64,000 bases of DNA from positions 1-64,000 of the forward strand of contig NZ_VIAR01000015.1 of NCBI RefSeq assembly GCF_006546625.1, written 5' to 3'. Positions 54,242 to 62,040 of the stretch are shown here, in pieces. The notes beneath the pieces are model-generated. The model was not told where the DNA came from and ran no database searches. It saw only the letters and a list, made by a program, of their open reading frames with translations. The stretch is from Haloflavibacter putidus (lineage in GTDB: Bacteria > Bacteroidota > Bacteroidia > Flavobacteriales > Flavobacteriaceae). The position numbers were made by a program, and so were the translations under genes. Each line of letters opens with the position of its first letter. Position 1 is the stretch's first letter.

Positions 54242-54275
54242 ACGAGTATATTTGAACTTATATAACGAGTTGTGT
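54242..54275 (+). other. Candidate attI site with cassette promoter element
   Basis: The first crossover point (54269|54270) is in GTTGTGT (54269-54275). Upstream, ACGAGT occurs twice in direct repeat, 54242-54247 and 54265-54270. Between them TATATTTG (54247-54254) matches the Bacteroidota -7 consensus and points into the array, so it could be the cassette promoter. No good -33 box. Position as attI is inferred from the array boundary. Confidence 0.55.
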
Positions 54276-54329
54276 GTAATTTGACGCAACTAAAGTCTAA
54301 TTTTAGCATCTAATTATAAAAATGGAATT

Positions 54330-54758
54330 ATGAAAAAAATGGTTTATCTCTTTGTTCTGACTTTAGGAATAATTTCTTGTAGTTCTGATGATGAAACAAA
54401 AATCAACAATTCTGATTTAATAGGAAAATGGAATTGGTATTCGACTGACGGTGGAATTGCCTATCATATTCACGAAAATCCTGAATCAACTGGAACTGAA
54501 ATTGAATTACATCTTAACTCAAATTATTCGTTTGAGATTTTAGAAAATGGAACTGAAATTTCAAATGGAACATATGAACTATCAATGAGAGAATCAATCT
54601 ATTCGACAGAACAAGAAAGGTTTATTACATACACTGGAAACTATCAAAACCAAAATGTAGTGTTAAGCGGAATAATAAGAATTATAAGTTCTGATACATT
54701 GACAATTTCTGACAATTACGTTGACGGAATTGGAAGCGGATTTAAAAAAAATGAATAA
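54330..54758 (+). CDS. Cassette 1: lipocalin-like lipoprotein
   Basis: 142 residues. Lipoprotein signal MKKMVYLFVLTLGIISC, then SSDDETK. The mature part (DLIGKWNWYSTDGG, NSNYSFEILENGTEISNGTY, DTLTISDNYVDG) looks like the small lipocalin-like beta-sandwich lipoproteins of Bacteroidota. It is the first cassette (54270-54890), 60 bp after the crossover point, and nearest to the candidate cassette promoter. Function unknown. Confidence 0.72.
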   Translation: MKKMVYLFVLTLGIISCSSDDETKINNSDLIGKWNWYSTDGGIAYHIHENPESTGTEIELHLNSNYSFEILENGTEISNGTYELSMRESIYSTEQERFITYTGNYQNQNVVLSGIIRIISSDTLTISDNYVDGIGSGFKKNE

Positions 54759-54765
54759 AAACTAC

Positions 54766-54896
54766 ACACAACAATGGCTATAAGTAATTGCTTGTTCTCG
54801 CCTACTTCTGAAAATCCTCTCGGATTTTCAGTTTGGTGTGTACTTGCAAAGTTAAGTGCTAACCCACGCAACTACTCATAGCCGAGACCGTTGGGT
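54766..54896 (+). other. attC site 1 (131 bp)
   Basis: R'' ACACAAC (54766-54772) to R' GTTGGGT (54890-54896). Inner arms GGCTATAAGTAATTGC and GCAACTACTCATAGCC pair. An internal hairpin TGAAAATCC-TCTC-GGATTTTCA (54809-54830) lies in the centre. Confidence 0.85.
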
Positions 54897-54911
54897 AACA
54901 TTAAAAAAATA

Positions 54912-56054
54912 ATGAAATACATCTTTTACTTTTTAGTAATTCTTTCTTACACAGTTTCTTTTGCGCAATCTAAAAATTATGAAACGGGTTGGCACCAATA
55001 CAATCTTAAAGGCCGGGTACAAGAGCTTAGGACAGTTTATGCCTATCAAAATAATGCTCCGGAGAATAAAGCAAAGTTTTATAAAAATAAAGCGGCATTT
55101 GATGGAGCTTTAAAAGGAGGGGGATATCTTATTAAGTTTGACACTTTAGGTTTAATGATTAGTCATATGACTATTAGATTGAAAGAAAAGTATATAACAG
55201 TCTATACTTTAGATTCCATCAATGAAGAGATAAATGATAGTATTGCTTTAACCAAAACCGTTGTTTATCAACATTTCCCTGAGGATATTGAATATAAAAA
55301 TAATTTAAACTATAAAATTCCCTATAAAATTCCTTACCAAGTCTATCACCCATATTTTTTAAAATTAAATAAATATAACTATCATGCTATCTATCTAACT
55401 AAAAAAGAATATAACCATTCGATGCCAAATTCATTCAGTGATTATCGCTATACGTTTAAAAATGATGACAAAATAGAGGGCTATAAAGAGTTTTTGACTC
55501 CAGTAAAAGATTCTGTACCCCCAAAAAATCATAAACCGGTGGAGCGTACCGCTTATAGTTATAACGACCAAGGGCAAGTTACCGCTACACAACATTTTTA
55601 TTGGGAAGATAGGGATGCTTGGGGCATGTTAAGTGTTTGGCTAGATGAGAGATTTTATGTAAGTTCAAGTGACCAAGTTAAACATACCTACCAGTACGAT
55701 CATCAGGATCGTATCATTAGCATGACCTTATTGGTGAATAATCAAAAATTTTGGGAAGAGAGCTATACTTATCGTGAAGACGGAGATGACCTCGCCAAAA
55801 AAGAAGTATATATATGGCCGGGAGCTCCTATACAACGAAATTTTGTTAGTACTTATACTGTATTCACCTATAATGAATATGGAGATGTGGTAGAAGCCAA
55901 AGATATGGATGCAGGTAAAAAAGTTACCGATGTACGTACCTATACTTATGAGTATGATAAATATGGTAACTGGACAATGTATTGGATGTATGCCAATGAA
56001 GAAGAAGTGCCCTATGTAAAAGGAGAACGATTAATAAAGTATTTTAATGATTAA
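54912..56054 (+). CDS. Cassette 2: secreted protein with YD-like repeats
   Basis: 380 residues from the ATG at 54912; the frame opens at a TTG at 54891, the first base of the cassette, but the ATG gives a clean signal peptide (MKYIFYFLVILSYTVSFA, then QSKN). The second half has RHS/YD-like motifs: TAYSYNDQGQVTATQHFYW, HTYQYDHQDRIISMTLLV, YTYEYDKYGNWTMYWMYAN. Such proteins are often surface-exposed carbohydrate-binding. Longest gene in the array. Function unknown. Confidence 0.75.
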   Translation: MKYIFYFLVILSYTVSFAQSKNYETGWHQYNLKGRVQELRTVYAYQNNAPENKAKFYKNKAAFDGALKGGGYLIKFDTLGLMISHMTIRLKEKYITVYTLDSINEEINDSIALTKTVVYQHFPEDIEYKNNLNYKIPYKIPYQVYHPYFLKLNKYNYHAIYLTKKEYNHSMPNSFSDYRYTFKNDDKIEGYKEFLTPVKDSVPPKNHKPVERTAYSYNDQGQVTATQHFYWEDRDAWGMLSVWLDERFYVSSSDQVKHTYQYDHQDRIISMTLLVNNQKFWEESYTYREDGDDLAKKEVYIWPGAPIQRNFVSTYTVFTYNEYGDVVEAKDMDAGKKVTDVRTYTYEYDKYGNWTMYWMYANEEEVPYVKGERLIKYFND

Positions 56055-56064
56055 TAAAAACGTT

Positions 56065-56196
56065 ACCCAACAACATATAACAACAATTGCGGCTTTGTGT
56101 CCTGCGGACACAACCGCGCAAGCATAAAAGTCGGGAATTTTAGCTATCTTAGTTTCCAAACAATCCGCAACTGATTGTTATACAAGACAGTTAGCG
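56065..56196 (+). other. attC site 2 (132 bp)
   Basis: R'' ACCCAAC (56065-56071) to R' GTTAGCG (56190-56196). Arms ATAACAACAATTGCGG and CCGCAACTGATTGTTAT pair. The last ten bases before and including AAC (GTTACCCAAC) are the exact complement of the cassette's own GTTGGGTAAC start. Confidence 0.85.
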
Positions 56197-56233
56197 GTCA
56201 GGTAAGAAAACCGAAAGACACCAAAAGACAAGA

Positions 56234-56803
56234 ATGAAAGAAGTAATAATCTTAACCATATTAACAGGACTTGTTTTCTTGACTTTCCTCGTGACTATCA
56301 TTTTAGGATTCACAAAGAAGAATAAGAAATTAAAATTGACTTCTTTGTTTGTGTTCTTCGCTTTTATCGTTTGTGTGGGTTGGACAGGTTATAAAATTGT
56401 CAATAAGACCTATAACAAAGTTGCTGACACGTTTAAAATGAGAACGGGTGACGAGATATATGATGCACTATTCGACAAAAGAAAAACAGATTGTGTTGAA
56501 ATTTTGAACTATCAAGACCAAGTTGTTCCTAAGATAGACTATGCTATTTGGCTTCATTTTAAAACTTGCCCAAAGGAACTTGAACGGATTTTATCAAAGC
56601 ACGATTTTAATAATGAGAAACTTTCGACTGATAATTGGAACGGAAAAATTCCACTCGGAGAAACTTTAGATTGGTTTAACCCAACGACTTTAGGCGACAC
56701 AATATTGGTTTATGAATTCTCGACAGATGACAGTAGGAATATCCAAACTATTTGGACAAATCTTGATAGTACCGAAGTATTTGTAAGAGACATACTTGAC
56801 TAA
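56234..56803 (+). CDS. Cassette 3: membrane protein of unknown function
   Basis: 189 residues. Two N-terminal membrane segments (VIILTILTGLVFLTFLVTII and LTSLFVFFAFIVCVGWTGY), then a soluble part of about 130 residues outside or inside the membrane, with CVEILNYQDQVVPKIDYA and WLHFKTCPKELERIL. Two cysteines (in DCVEIL and KTCPKEL) may pair. No family recognised. Cassette 56191-56946. Confidence 0.7.
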   Translation: MKEVIILTILTGLVFLTFLVTIILGFTKKNKKLKLTSLFVFFAFIVCVGWTGYKIVNKTYNKVADTFKMRTGDEIYDALFDKRKTDCVEILNYQDQVVPKIDYAIWLHFKTCPKELERILSKHDFNNEKLSTDNWNGKIPLGETLDWFNPTTLGDTILVYEFSTDDSRNIQTIWTNLDSTEVFVRDILD

Positions 56804-56821
56804 AAAAAATAAAACCCGAAC

Positions 56822-56952
56822 CGCTAACAATGTATATAAAAAATAGGCGAAACAGTAATAAAATCAAAGCTTTTGGCTCGTTTCAAAATTTGTGCTTAAT
56901 CGAAAGTTTAGTGCTTCGAAATCGCCTACTTTTCATATACTAAACGTTGGCA
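56822..56952 (+). other. attC site 3 (131 bp)
   Basis: R'' CGCTAAC (56822-56828) to R' GTTGGCA (56946-56952). Inner arms contain AATAGGCGA and ATCGCCTA. The outer match to the cassette's own start is nine of ten (ACCGCTAAC against GTTAGCGGT). Confidence 0.82.
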
Positions 56953-56990
56953 GTAATTAAAAAACGAAATCAAAAAAAAATATAGAAAAT

Positions 56991-57575
56991 ATGAGTAAAT
57001 TAATAGTTACAACATTTTTACTTTTTTTATCAATTGTTGTGAATTCTCAGAATGTTGAAAATTATCTTGAAGCGGATAAGACAATTAAGTTCGACAATCA
57101 GAATTATAATTTAGTGTGGAGTTCTCACCCGAATGAAGTTTATTATAAACAGGAATATTTAACAAAAGAACAAACTCTTGAGAAATTCAAATCAATGGTA
57201 ACAATTGACTTCTTAAAAGGAGAGTTTAAAGTAAAAGATTTAGTAAATCAAAAAATACAAGAACTTGAAAATGCGAAAAAATCTAATCCAATAATAAATT
57301 ATACAGTTTTAGAAAAAGACGGAGAAACAATAATTGATTTCTTAATGAGCGTAAGTTCAAAAGACGGAAAAAAATTGTTAGTTGTTGAGAGAAATATTTA
57401 TAGATATACAAATATAGAAACTGAAAAAACGAAAGGGGTATTGCTTTTCTCTGTAAGTGAAAGGGCTTACGAAAATGAAATAGGAGAATTTTTTGAAAAC
57501 CTTAAAAAAAATAAAAATAGTCTAATAATAAAAGTTGGAAACTTTGAAATTCCAAAAATAAATCCGGAGAAATAA
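56991..57575 (+). CDS. Cassette 4: secreted protein of unknown function
   Basis: 194 residues with a signal peptide (MSKLIVTTFLLFLSIVVNSQ). The mature part begins NVENYLEADKTIKFDN and has KKLLVVERNIYRYTNIE and GVLLFSVSERAYENEIG, mostly beta-prone with a Lys/Glu/Asn bias. No domain recognised. The gene starts 45 bp after the crossover point; cassette 56947-57709. Confidence 0.7.
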   Translation: MSKLIVTTFLLFLSIVVNSQNVENYLEADKTIKFDNQNYNLVWSSHPNEVYYKQEYLTKEQTLEKFKSMVTIDFLKGEFKVKDLVNQKIQELENAKKSNPIINYTVLEKDGETIIDFLMSVSSKDGKKLLVVERNIYRYTNIETEKTKGVLLFSVSERAYENEIGEFFENLKKNKNSLIIKVGNFEIPKINPEK

Positions 57576-57582
57576 AAACTAC

Positions 57583-57715
57583 TGCCAACACCGGCTATAG
57601 TTCATTGCTTCTGACTTTCCTCTCGGAAAGTCCTTGCAAATTTGCTATCTTCGGTTTACGGCGGAAAATCCTCGCGGATTTTCACGCAACGAAACCATAG
57701 CCAAACACGTTGTGA
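57583..57715 (+). other. attC site 4 (133 bp)
   Basis: R'' TGCCAAC (57583-57589) to R' GTTGTGA (57709-57715). Arms GGCTATAGTTCATTGC and GCAACGAAACCATAGCC; central hairpin GGAAAATCC-TCGC-GGATTTTC. Same class as site 1. Confidence 0.85.
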
Positions 57716-57718
57716 GCA

Positions 57719-58591
57719 ATGCGAAAAAAAAATCGAATGAGAATAAAAATCGGAATAATACTGTTTGGAATTTTGGGAGTTTTTTTAACTTCTTGCGATT
57801 CAAAAAAAGCACCTAATCTCTCGCAATCTGAATTTTTTACTGATTCAATTTATAGTAAACATTTAAAAGAATATCGAAAACACAATGTTTATTTACCAAA
57901 AGGATTTGAAAAAGTAAAAAAATATCCGATTTTATATGCAACTGACGGTAGTAATAAAATTGAGAACAGTTTTATCAAAAAATCTTTAGACTCTTTGATT
58001 GAAAATAAGATTATTGAACCTATAATTTATGTTGGGAGTCATTCTAATGGTAAAATAGCTGATAGCACTTCAACAAAAACTGGTAATGGAAAGAAAGTTT
58101 ATTTACAATATCGAAATTATGAATATGTGAATCATCCATTTATTGAATCTATAAATCCGAAATTAGCTAATAGGTTTAAAGAACATATGCAATATTTTAA
58201 AGAAGAGCTAATTACATCAGTTGAACAAAAATTTGACCAAAATGTTACCAAAGGCAGTAGATATTTCTATGGCGTTTCTAATGGTGCAGGTTTTGGATTA
58301 AGTATGTTAAATAATCACCCGAATATTATTGGAACATATTTTTGTTTTTCAACATTTGGCGGAGATATTCAAACCAATGTTTGGAAACCCAATGTGGATT
58401 ACCCTAAACTATTTTTAGAATATGGAAGTGACGAACCTTTCTTTCTTAAGGAAGATGCTAATTTTTTAAAAACAAAATTTAATGAGCTAAATTTAGTTGC
58501 GGAAATTAATGAATTTAATGGTGGACACGATTATAAAATTTGGAATGAGAAATTTATTGAAATAATAAGCAAGGAATTAGCAGTTGAATAA
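57719..58591 (+). CDS. Cassette 5: alpha/beta-hydrolase lipoprotein
   Basis: 290 residues from 57719; an in-frame ATG at 57737 (MRIKIGIILFGILGV) is the better-placed start for a lipoprotein signal ending in FLTSC. An esterase-D-like alpha/beta hydrolase domain follows: YPILYATDGSNK, the nucleophile elbow YFYGVSNGAGFGLSM (G-V-S187-N-G), Asp region FLEYGSDEPFF and His region EFNGGHDYKIW. The catalytic triad is plausibly complete. A surface esterase or siderophore-ester hydrolase; substrate unknown. Cassette 57710-58792. Confidence 0.82.
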   Translation: MRKKNRMRIKIGIILFGILGVFLTSCDSKKAPNLSQSEFFTDSIYSKHLKEYRKHNVYLPKGFEKVKKYPILYATDGSNKIENSFIKKSLDSLIENKIIEPIIYVGSHSNGKIADSTSTKTGNGKKVYLQYRNYEYVNHPFIESINPKLANRFKEHMQYFKEELITSVEQKFDQNVTKGSRYFYGVSNGAGFGLSMLNNHPNIIGTYFCFSTFGGDIQTNVWKPNVDYPKLFLEYGSDEPFFLKEDANFLKTKFNELNLVAEINEFNGGHDYKIWNEKFIEIISKELAVE

Positions 58592-58599
58592 AGCACTGC

Positions 58600-58798
58600 T
58601 CACAACAACGTATATAACTCATAGCTAATAAGTTGCTTAAACGAAGTTAAGGCATATTTGGAAAGTCGCCAAATTTTTAAATTTGACAACTTCCCAAAAA
58701 AATAAAATAAGTAGTAAAATTTAAAAATCTGGCTTGTGCTTAATCCGAAAATAATTTTCTATTTTGTACGCTACGAGCCATATACAAGAACGTTGGCA
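58600..58798 (+). other. attC site 5 (199 bp, long class)
   Basis: R'' TCACAAC (58600-58606) to R' GTTGGCA (58792-58798). Starts CAACGTATATAACTCATAGC and ends TACGAGCCATATAC before the GTT; nearly identical in design to sites 10 and 11. The long class adds about 65 bp of AT-rich centre. Confidence 0.85.
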
Positions 58799-58846
58799 GT
58801 AATACAAGAAAATCGTTTTTCAAATAAACATTTAGTAAAAAAATTG

Positions 58847-58854
58847 TATTTTTG
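58847..58854 (+). promoter_or_regulatory. -7 promoter element (TATTTTTG) inside cassette 6
   Basis: Fits TAnnTTTG, 17 bp before the antitoxin ATG. The cassette therefore seems to carry its own promoter, as toxin-antitoxin cassettes must if they are to work at any place in the array. Confidence 0.55.
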
Positions 58855-58870
58855 ATTAAATACACGAATT

Positions 58871-59107
58871 ATGGATTTACAAACTCGAAAACTCAATTTA
58901 ATAACTTATCTAGCCCAAATTAAGGACGAGATATTATTTGACAAATTGGAAAATTATATCCTAAAAAGAGAGATTGAACACAATCCTGAATTAAAACCAT
59001 TTACTGTCGAGGAATTAATTAATCGAATTGAAAAATCTGAATTGGATTTCAAAAATGGGAATGTAAAAAGTCAAGAAGATTTAGAGAGAATATCAGCAAA
59101 TTGGTAA
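58871..59107 (+). CDS. Cassette 6: antitoxin of a RelE/ParE-type module
   Basis: 78 residues: MDLQTRKLNLITYLAQIKDE, then ILFDKLENYILKREIEHN and an acidic C-terminal part (FKNGNVKSQEDLERISANW). It matches small Bacteroidota antitoxins of the same style as the chromosomal pair at 31930. The stop overlaps the toxin start by 7 bp. Cassette 58793-59560, with its own -7 element. Confidence 0.8.
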   Translation: MDLQTRKLNLITYLAQIKDEILFDKLENYILKREIEHNPELKPFTVEELINRIEKSELDFKNGNVKSQEDLERISANW

Positions 59108-59424
59108 CAATGAAAATAGTTTGGACTGATTTTGCTATCAGAAATTTAAAAGACATTTTTGATTATTATTCTATTGAAGTAAATAAAAAACTTGCTCATA
59201 AAATCAGAAAACAAATACTTAAATCCTCTAAACAATTAATAAAAAACCCGAATTCTGGTCCAGTAGAACCTAATTTGACAATTCTAAATAAAAATCACCG
59301 ATACTTAATAAGCGGACATTATAAACTTATTTACAGAATTGTAGATAATGAAATTATAATTAATGATGTCTTTGACACACGACAAAACCCGACTAAAATG
59401 AATGATGAAAATCGGATTGAATAA
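59101..59424 (+). CDS. Cassette 6: RelE/ParE-family toxin
   Basis: 107 residues from TTG at 59101; an ATG at 59110 (MKIVWTDFAIRN) is an equally good start. WTDFAIRNLKDIFDYYSI is the N-terminal RelE/ParE pattern, NPNSGPVEPNLTILNKNHRYL and HYKLIYRIVDNEIIINDVFDT the sheet, with DVFDTRQNP at the end. The toxin is an RNase or gyrase poison. TA cassettes are thought to stabilise arrays by killing cells that lose them. Confidence 0.83.
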   Translation: MVTMKIVWTDFAIRNLKDIFDYYSIEVNKKLAHKIRKQILKSSKQLIKNPNSGPVEPNLTILNKNHRYLISGHYKLIYRIVDNEIIINDVFDTRQNPTKMNDENRIE

Positions 59425-59435
59425 TAAAGTACTAC

Positions 59436-59566
59436 TGCCAACAACGTGTATAATTAATGGCTAGTCCTCGCCTACTTACGAAAATCCTCGCGGATTTTCT
59501 ATTCGGTTTTTATTTGCTAAATTAGGTGTTTAAACACGCCACTAATCATACACAAAACCGTTGCCA
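59436..59566 (+). other. attC site 6 (131 bp)
   Basis: R'' TGCCAAC (59436-59442) to R' GTTGCCA (59560-59566). Short class; central hairpin GAAAATCC-TCGC-GGATTTTC, followed by TATTCGGTTTTTATTTGC as in site 7. Cassette start GTTGGCAGTA pairs with its end TACTGCCAAC. Confidence 0.85.
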
Positions 59567-59577
59567 CCAATTTGAAA

Positions 59578-60426
59578 ATGAACTGGAAAAAATACGAAAA
59601 AGAAATATTTCAAATTTTCAGAAATGAATACCCAGATGCCGAAATAACTTTCGATGCAAAAATCGTTGGTAGATATTCTAAAAGAAGTCGACAGATTGAT
59701 ATTCTGATTGAACAATACGTTGCTGGAAATAAATTAAGAATTGCGATTGACGCAAAATTTTTCAACAAGAAAATAGATGTAAAAACGGTTGAGAATTACA
59801 TTTCAATGCTAAATGACATTGAAGCACATAAAGGTCTTTTAATAACAAATGTTGGATATTCTCAAACTGCAATAAATCGAGCATATTATGACCCAACTGA
59901 CATTGAACTTGATATATTAAATTTCGACCAATTAAAAGAATTCCAATCGGAATATGCTTTGCCTTTCGCTGGAAATAATGCAGTAGATTTATTTGCACCA
60001 TTTGGTTGGATTATTGATGCTCGAACTTCCCCAAATTGGTTAGCGACACTTTATCAACGTGGAACTGAATTTAATGTGGAAATGGACGAATGGATGTATG
60101 TAAATTTTTGGGATAGGACAAAAAACAATGATAATGTAGAAGACCTGCTCAAAATCCAAAAACAAGGATTTAAGCAAGGGAATTACGAAGTTGAAATTGA
60201 ATATTTAAACACAATAAAAAGAAATGACTCTAAAATTGTCTTGAGGAAAGTTAAATATAAAAAACACCTAATTCCTGAATATACTGGATTTGTGGAATTT
60301 AAAGATTTTATTTTTTACATAGTAATGTTTTCACCACTTGAATTATCGAAAAAGAATATTAGAAAAATGGAAAATATTTTAATGACAATCATTCCTCGGA
60401 AAATTGAAATTAAATTATCTGAATAA
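59578..60426 (+). CDS. Cassette 7: Mrr-like restriction endonuclease-fold protein
   Basis: 282 residues from the ATG at 59578 (a TTG in frame lies at 59572). The PD-(D/E)XK nuclease core is in the first 110 residues: Asp41 in RQIDILI and D58-A-K60 in LRIAIDAKFFNKK, with IGRY/SRSRQ before it and GLLITNVGYSQTAINRA after it, typical of Mrr/Mrr_cat nucleases. The second half (FGWIIDARTSPNWLATLYQR and on) may be a separate domain. No methylase partner. Probably a defence nuclease; target unknown. Cassette 59561-60560. Confidence 0.82.
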   Translation: MNWKKYEKEIFQIFRNEYPDAEITFDAKIVGRYSKRSRQIDILIEQYVAGNKLRIAIDAKFFNKKIDVKTVENYISMLNDIEAHKGLLITNVGYSQTAINRAYYDPTDIELDILNFDQLKEFQSEYALPFAGNNAVDLFAPFGWIIDARTSPNWLATLYQRGTEFNVEMDEWMYVNFWDRTKNNDNVEDLLKIQKQGFKQGNYEVEIEYLNTIKRNDSKIVLRKVKYKKHLIPEYTGFVEFKDFIFYIVMFSPLELSKKNIRKMENILMTIIPRKIEIKLSE

Positions 60427-60434
60427 AAAACTGG

Positions 60435-60566
60435 TGGCAACACCGTATATAATTTATTGCTTGGTACTAGCCTACTTACGAAAATCATCTCGGATTTTCT
60501 ATTCGGTTTTTATTTGCTAAATTAGGTGCTTAACCACGCAACAAACCATATACAAACACGTTGCAC
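60435..60566 (+). other. attC site 7 (132 bp)
   Basis: R'' TGGCAAC (60435-60441) to R' GTTGCAC (60560-60566). Central hairpin GAAAATCA-TCTC-GGATTTTC. Same short class as sites 1, 4 and 6. Confidence 0.85.
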
Positions 60567-61180
60567 ACAAACACTCCGAAAAAACTCGGGTCGGATAAAT
60601 GACAGTTGAGAATCTGAATTTACCAAGCATTACCTGAAACGAATTGAAAGCTATTTTTAAAAGTCGAAATTAACGCTTCTAACGAAAATTGGTTTTTAAA
60701 TCTGAATTAACGAAACAGAATCTTAAAATAAGACTTTAGATAAATGTTGAGCATTGAGCAGCTATCTGAATTTAAAAAATAAAGCGGAAAATCTTAGCAA
60801 CGAATAAATTACATAATTGGATTTTAATCGATATTTAGGAACATATTTGACAACTGACAATTATTTAGCAAAACATAAAATAACCGAATAAAAATCAGCA
60901 CAGCGGAATTTTAGCACGTTCGAAAACAGAATTTGAAAATCTAGATTTATATAGCAAAACTTCTGCCCTACTCGACGGAATTCAAAAGCTCTGAGAAAAA
61001 AATTTTGATACGTAAAAAGTGCTTCGTACCAAGCAGAACGTGTCGTGTCAGTGTGCAACAACGGCTATAATGCATTGCGGTTTGGAATTTTCTATTGAAA
61101 ATTCCAGTTAAAAGTGTATTTTCGTTTATCAGCGGAATAATTCTGCGAATGATTCCGCAACGACATCATAGCCAAGACCG
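60561..61180 (+). other. Cassette 8 with no recognisable gene
   Basis: 620 bp between proper G|TT boundaries; about 490 bp precede the attC. No plus-strand frame of useful length. A minus-strand frame (60861-61061) runs into the attC and has no recognisable features. It could be a decayed gene, an RNA gene or a unit with a regulatory role. Confidence 0.6.
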
Positions 61181-61186
61181 TTGGCA
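61053..61186 (+). other. attC site 8 (134 bp)
   Basis: R'' GTGCAAC (61053-61059) to R' GTTGGCA (61180-61186). Arms GGCTATAATGCATTGCGG and CCGCAACGACATCATAGCC pair. Internal hairpins GGAATTTTC/GAAAATTCC and GGAATAATTC-TGCG-AATGATTCC. Confidence 0.85.
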
Positions 61187-61200
61187 TAAATTTGAAAAAA

Positions 61201-61812
61201 ATGAGAAAACTATTAATATTATTTATGATTTTAAGTCTTTATTCGTGTTCGAATGATGACGATGGAACAGGAAGTTCTCTGCCTGCGATAACTTCCGAAG
61301 GAAAAAATACTTTTGGATGTAAAATTGACGGAGAAACTTTTCTACCCAAAAATAATGGTGGATTTAGTGCAGGTTATACTACTGTATTGAGAGCACAATA
61401 CCGCTACTATGAATACGAATATTATGGACTAGAACCAGGATATCATCTAGCTATTAGCGCCTATAATTCTTTAACAAACAAAAGCATTAGAATAGAATTA
61501 CCTGCATCAAATGAACCAATAATGACTGGAGAAACTTATCCAATAACTATAAAAAATAATGGTAATATTTCAGCAGAATATAGTTTTTCAACAAATACTC
61601 AAGACCCAGATAATCCAAACATTTATTATTATAATTCATTCAATCACATCACAACAGAAAATTATAATGGAGAAATAACTTTTAATTTAGTTGATGAAGA
61701 AAACCAAATAATTTCTGGTGTGTTTTATTTTAGTTGTTTAAATCCCGAAACTAATGAAATAGTAGAAATTCTTGATGGTCGATTTGATATTGAATATGAC
61801 AACTGGTTCTAA
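61201..61812 (+). CDS. Cassette 9: lipoprotein resembling DUF6252
   Basis: 203 residues from the ATG at 61201 (the frame opens at TTG 61192). Lipoprotein signal MRKLLILFMILSLYSC, then SNDDDGTGSS. GKNTFGCKIDGETFLPKNNG is the signature of small flavobacterial lipoproteins catalogued as DUF6252-like. A beta-rich domain follows, ending in GRFDIEYDNWF. Function unknown. Cassette 61181-62010. Confidence 0.75.
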   Translation: MRKLLILFMILSLYSCSNDDDGTGSSLPAITSEGKNTFGCKIDGETFLPKNNGGFSAGYTTVLRAQYRYYEYEYYGLEPGYHLAISAYNSLTNKSIRIELPASNEPIMTGETYPITIKNNGNISAEYSFSTNTQDPDNPNIYYYNSFNHITTENYNGEITFNLVDEENQIISGVFYFSCLNPETNEIVEILDGRFDIEYDNWF

Positions 61813-61821
61813 AAAAACTTA

Positions 61822-62016
61822 TGCCAACACCGCATATAACAAATAGCTCCATTTTTTCTAAACCGGAAATTTTGATAACTTTACCAAGTCGCCAAATTTT
61901 TATTTTGACGTTTTAGAAATTTAAAGATAAAAACGGAAAACAAAAATTTGGCTTGTGGCGTAGGCGAAAATTATAATCAATTTGCACGCTACTTGTCATA
62001 TGCAAATACGTTGTGC
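61822..62016 (+). other. attC site 9 (195 bp, long class)
   Basis: R'' TGCCAAC (61822-61828) to R' GTTGTGC (62010-62016). Opens CACCGCATATAACAAATAGC and closes CGCTACTTGTCATATGCAAATAC; central part is AT-rich. Related to sites 5, 10 and 11 but more diverged. Confidence 0.83.
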
Positions 62017-62040
62017 ATAATTATAAAAAAATAAAGTAAA

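Noticed and set aside
60861..61061. Minus-strand 66-codon frame in cassette 8
   Set aside because: Runs into the attC core, opposite to all other cassette genes, no recognisable features.
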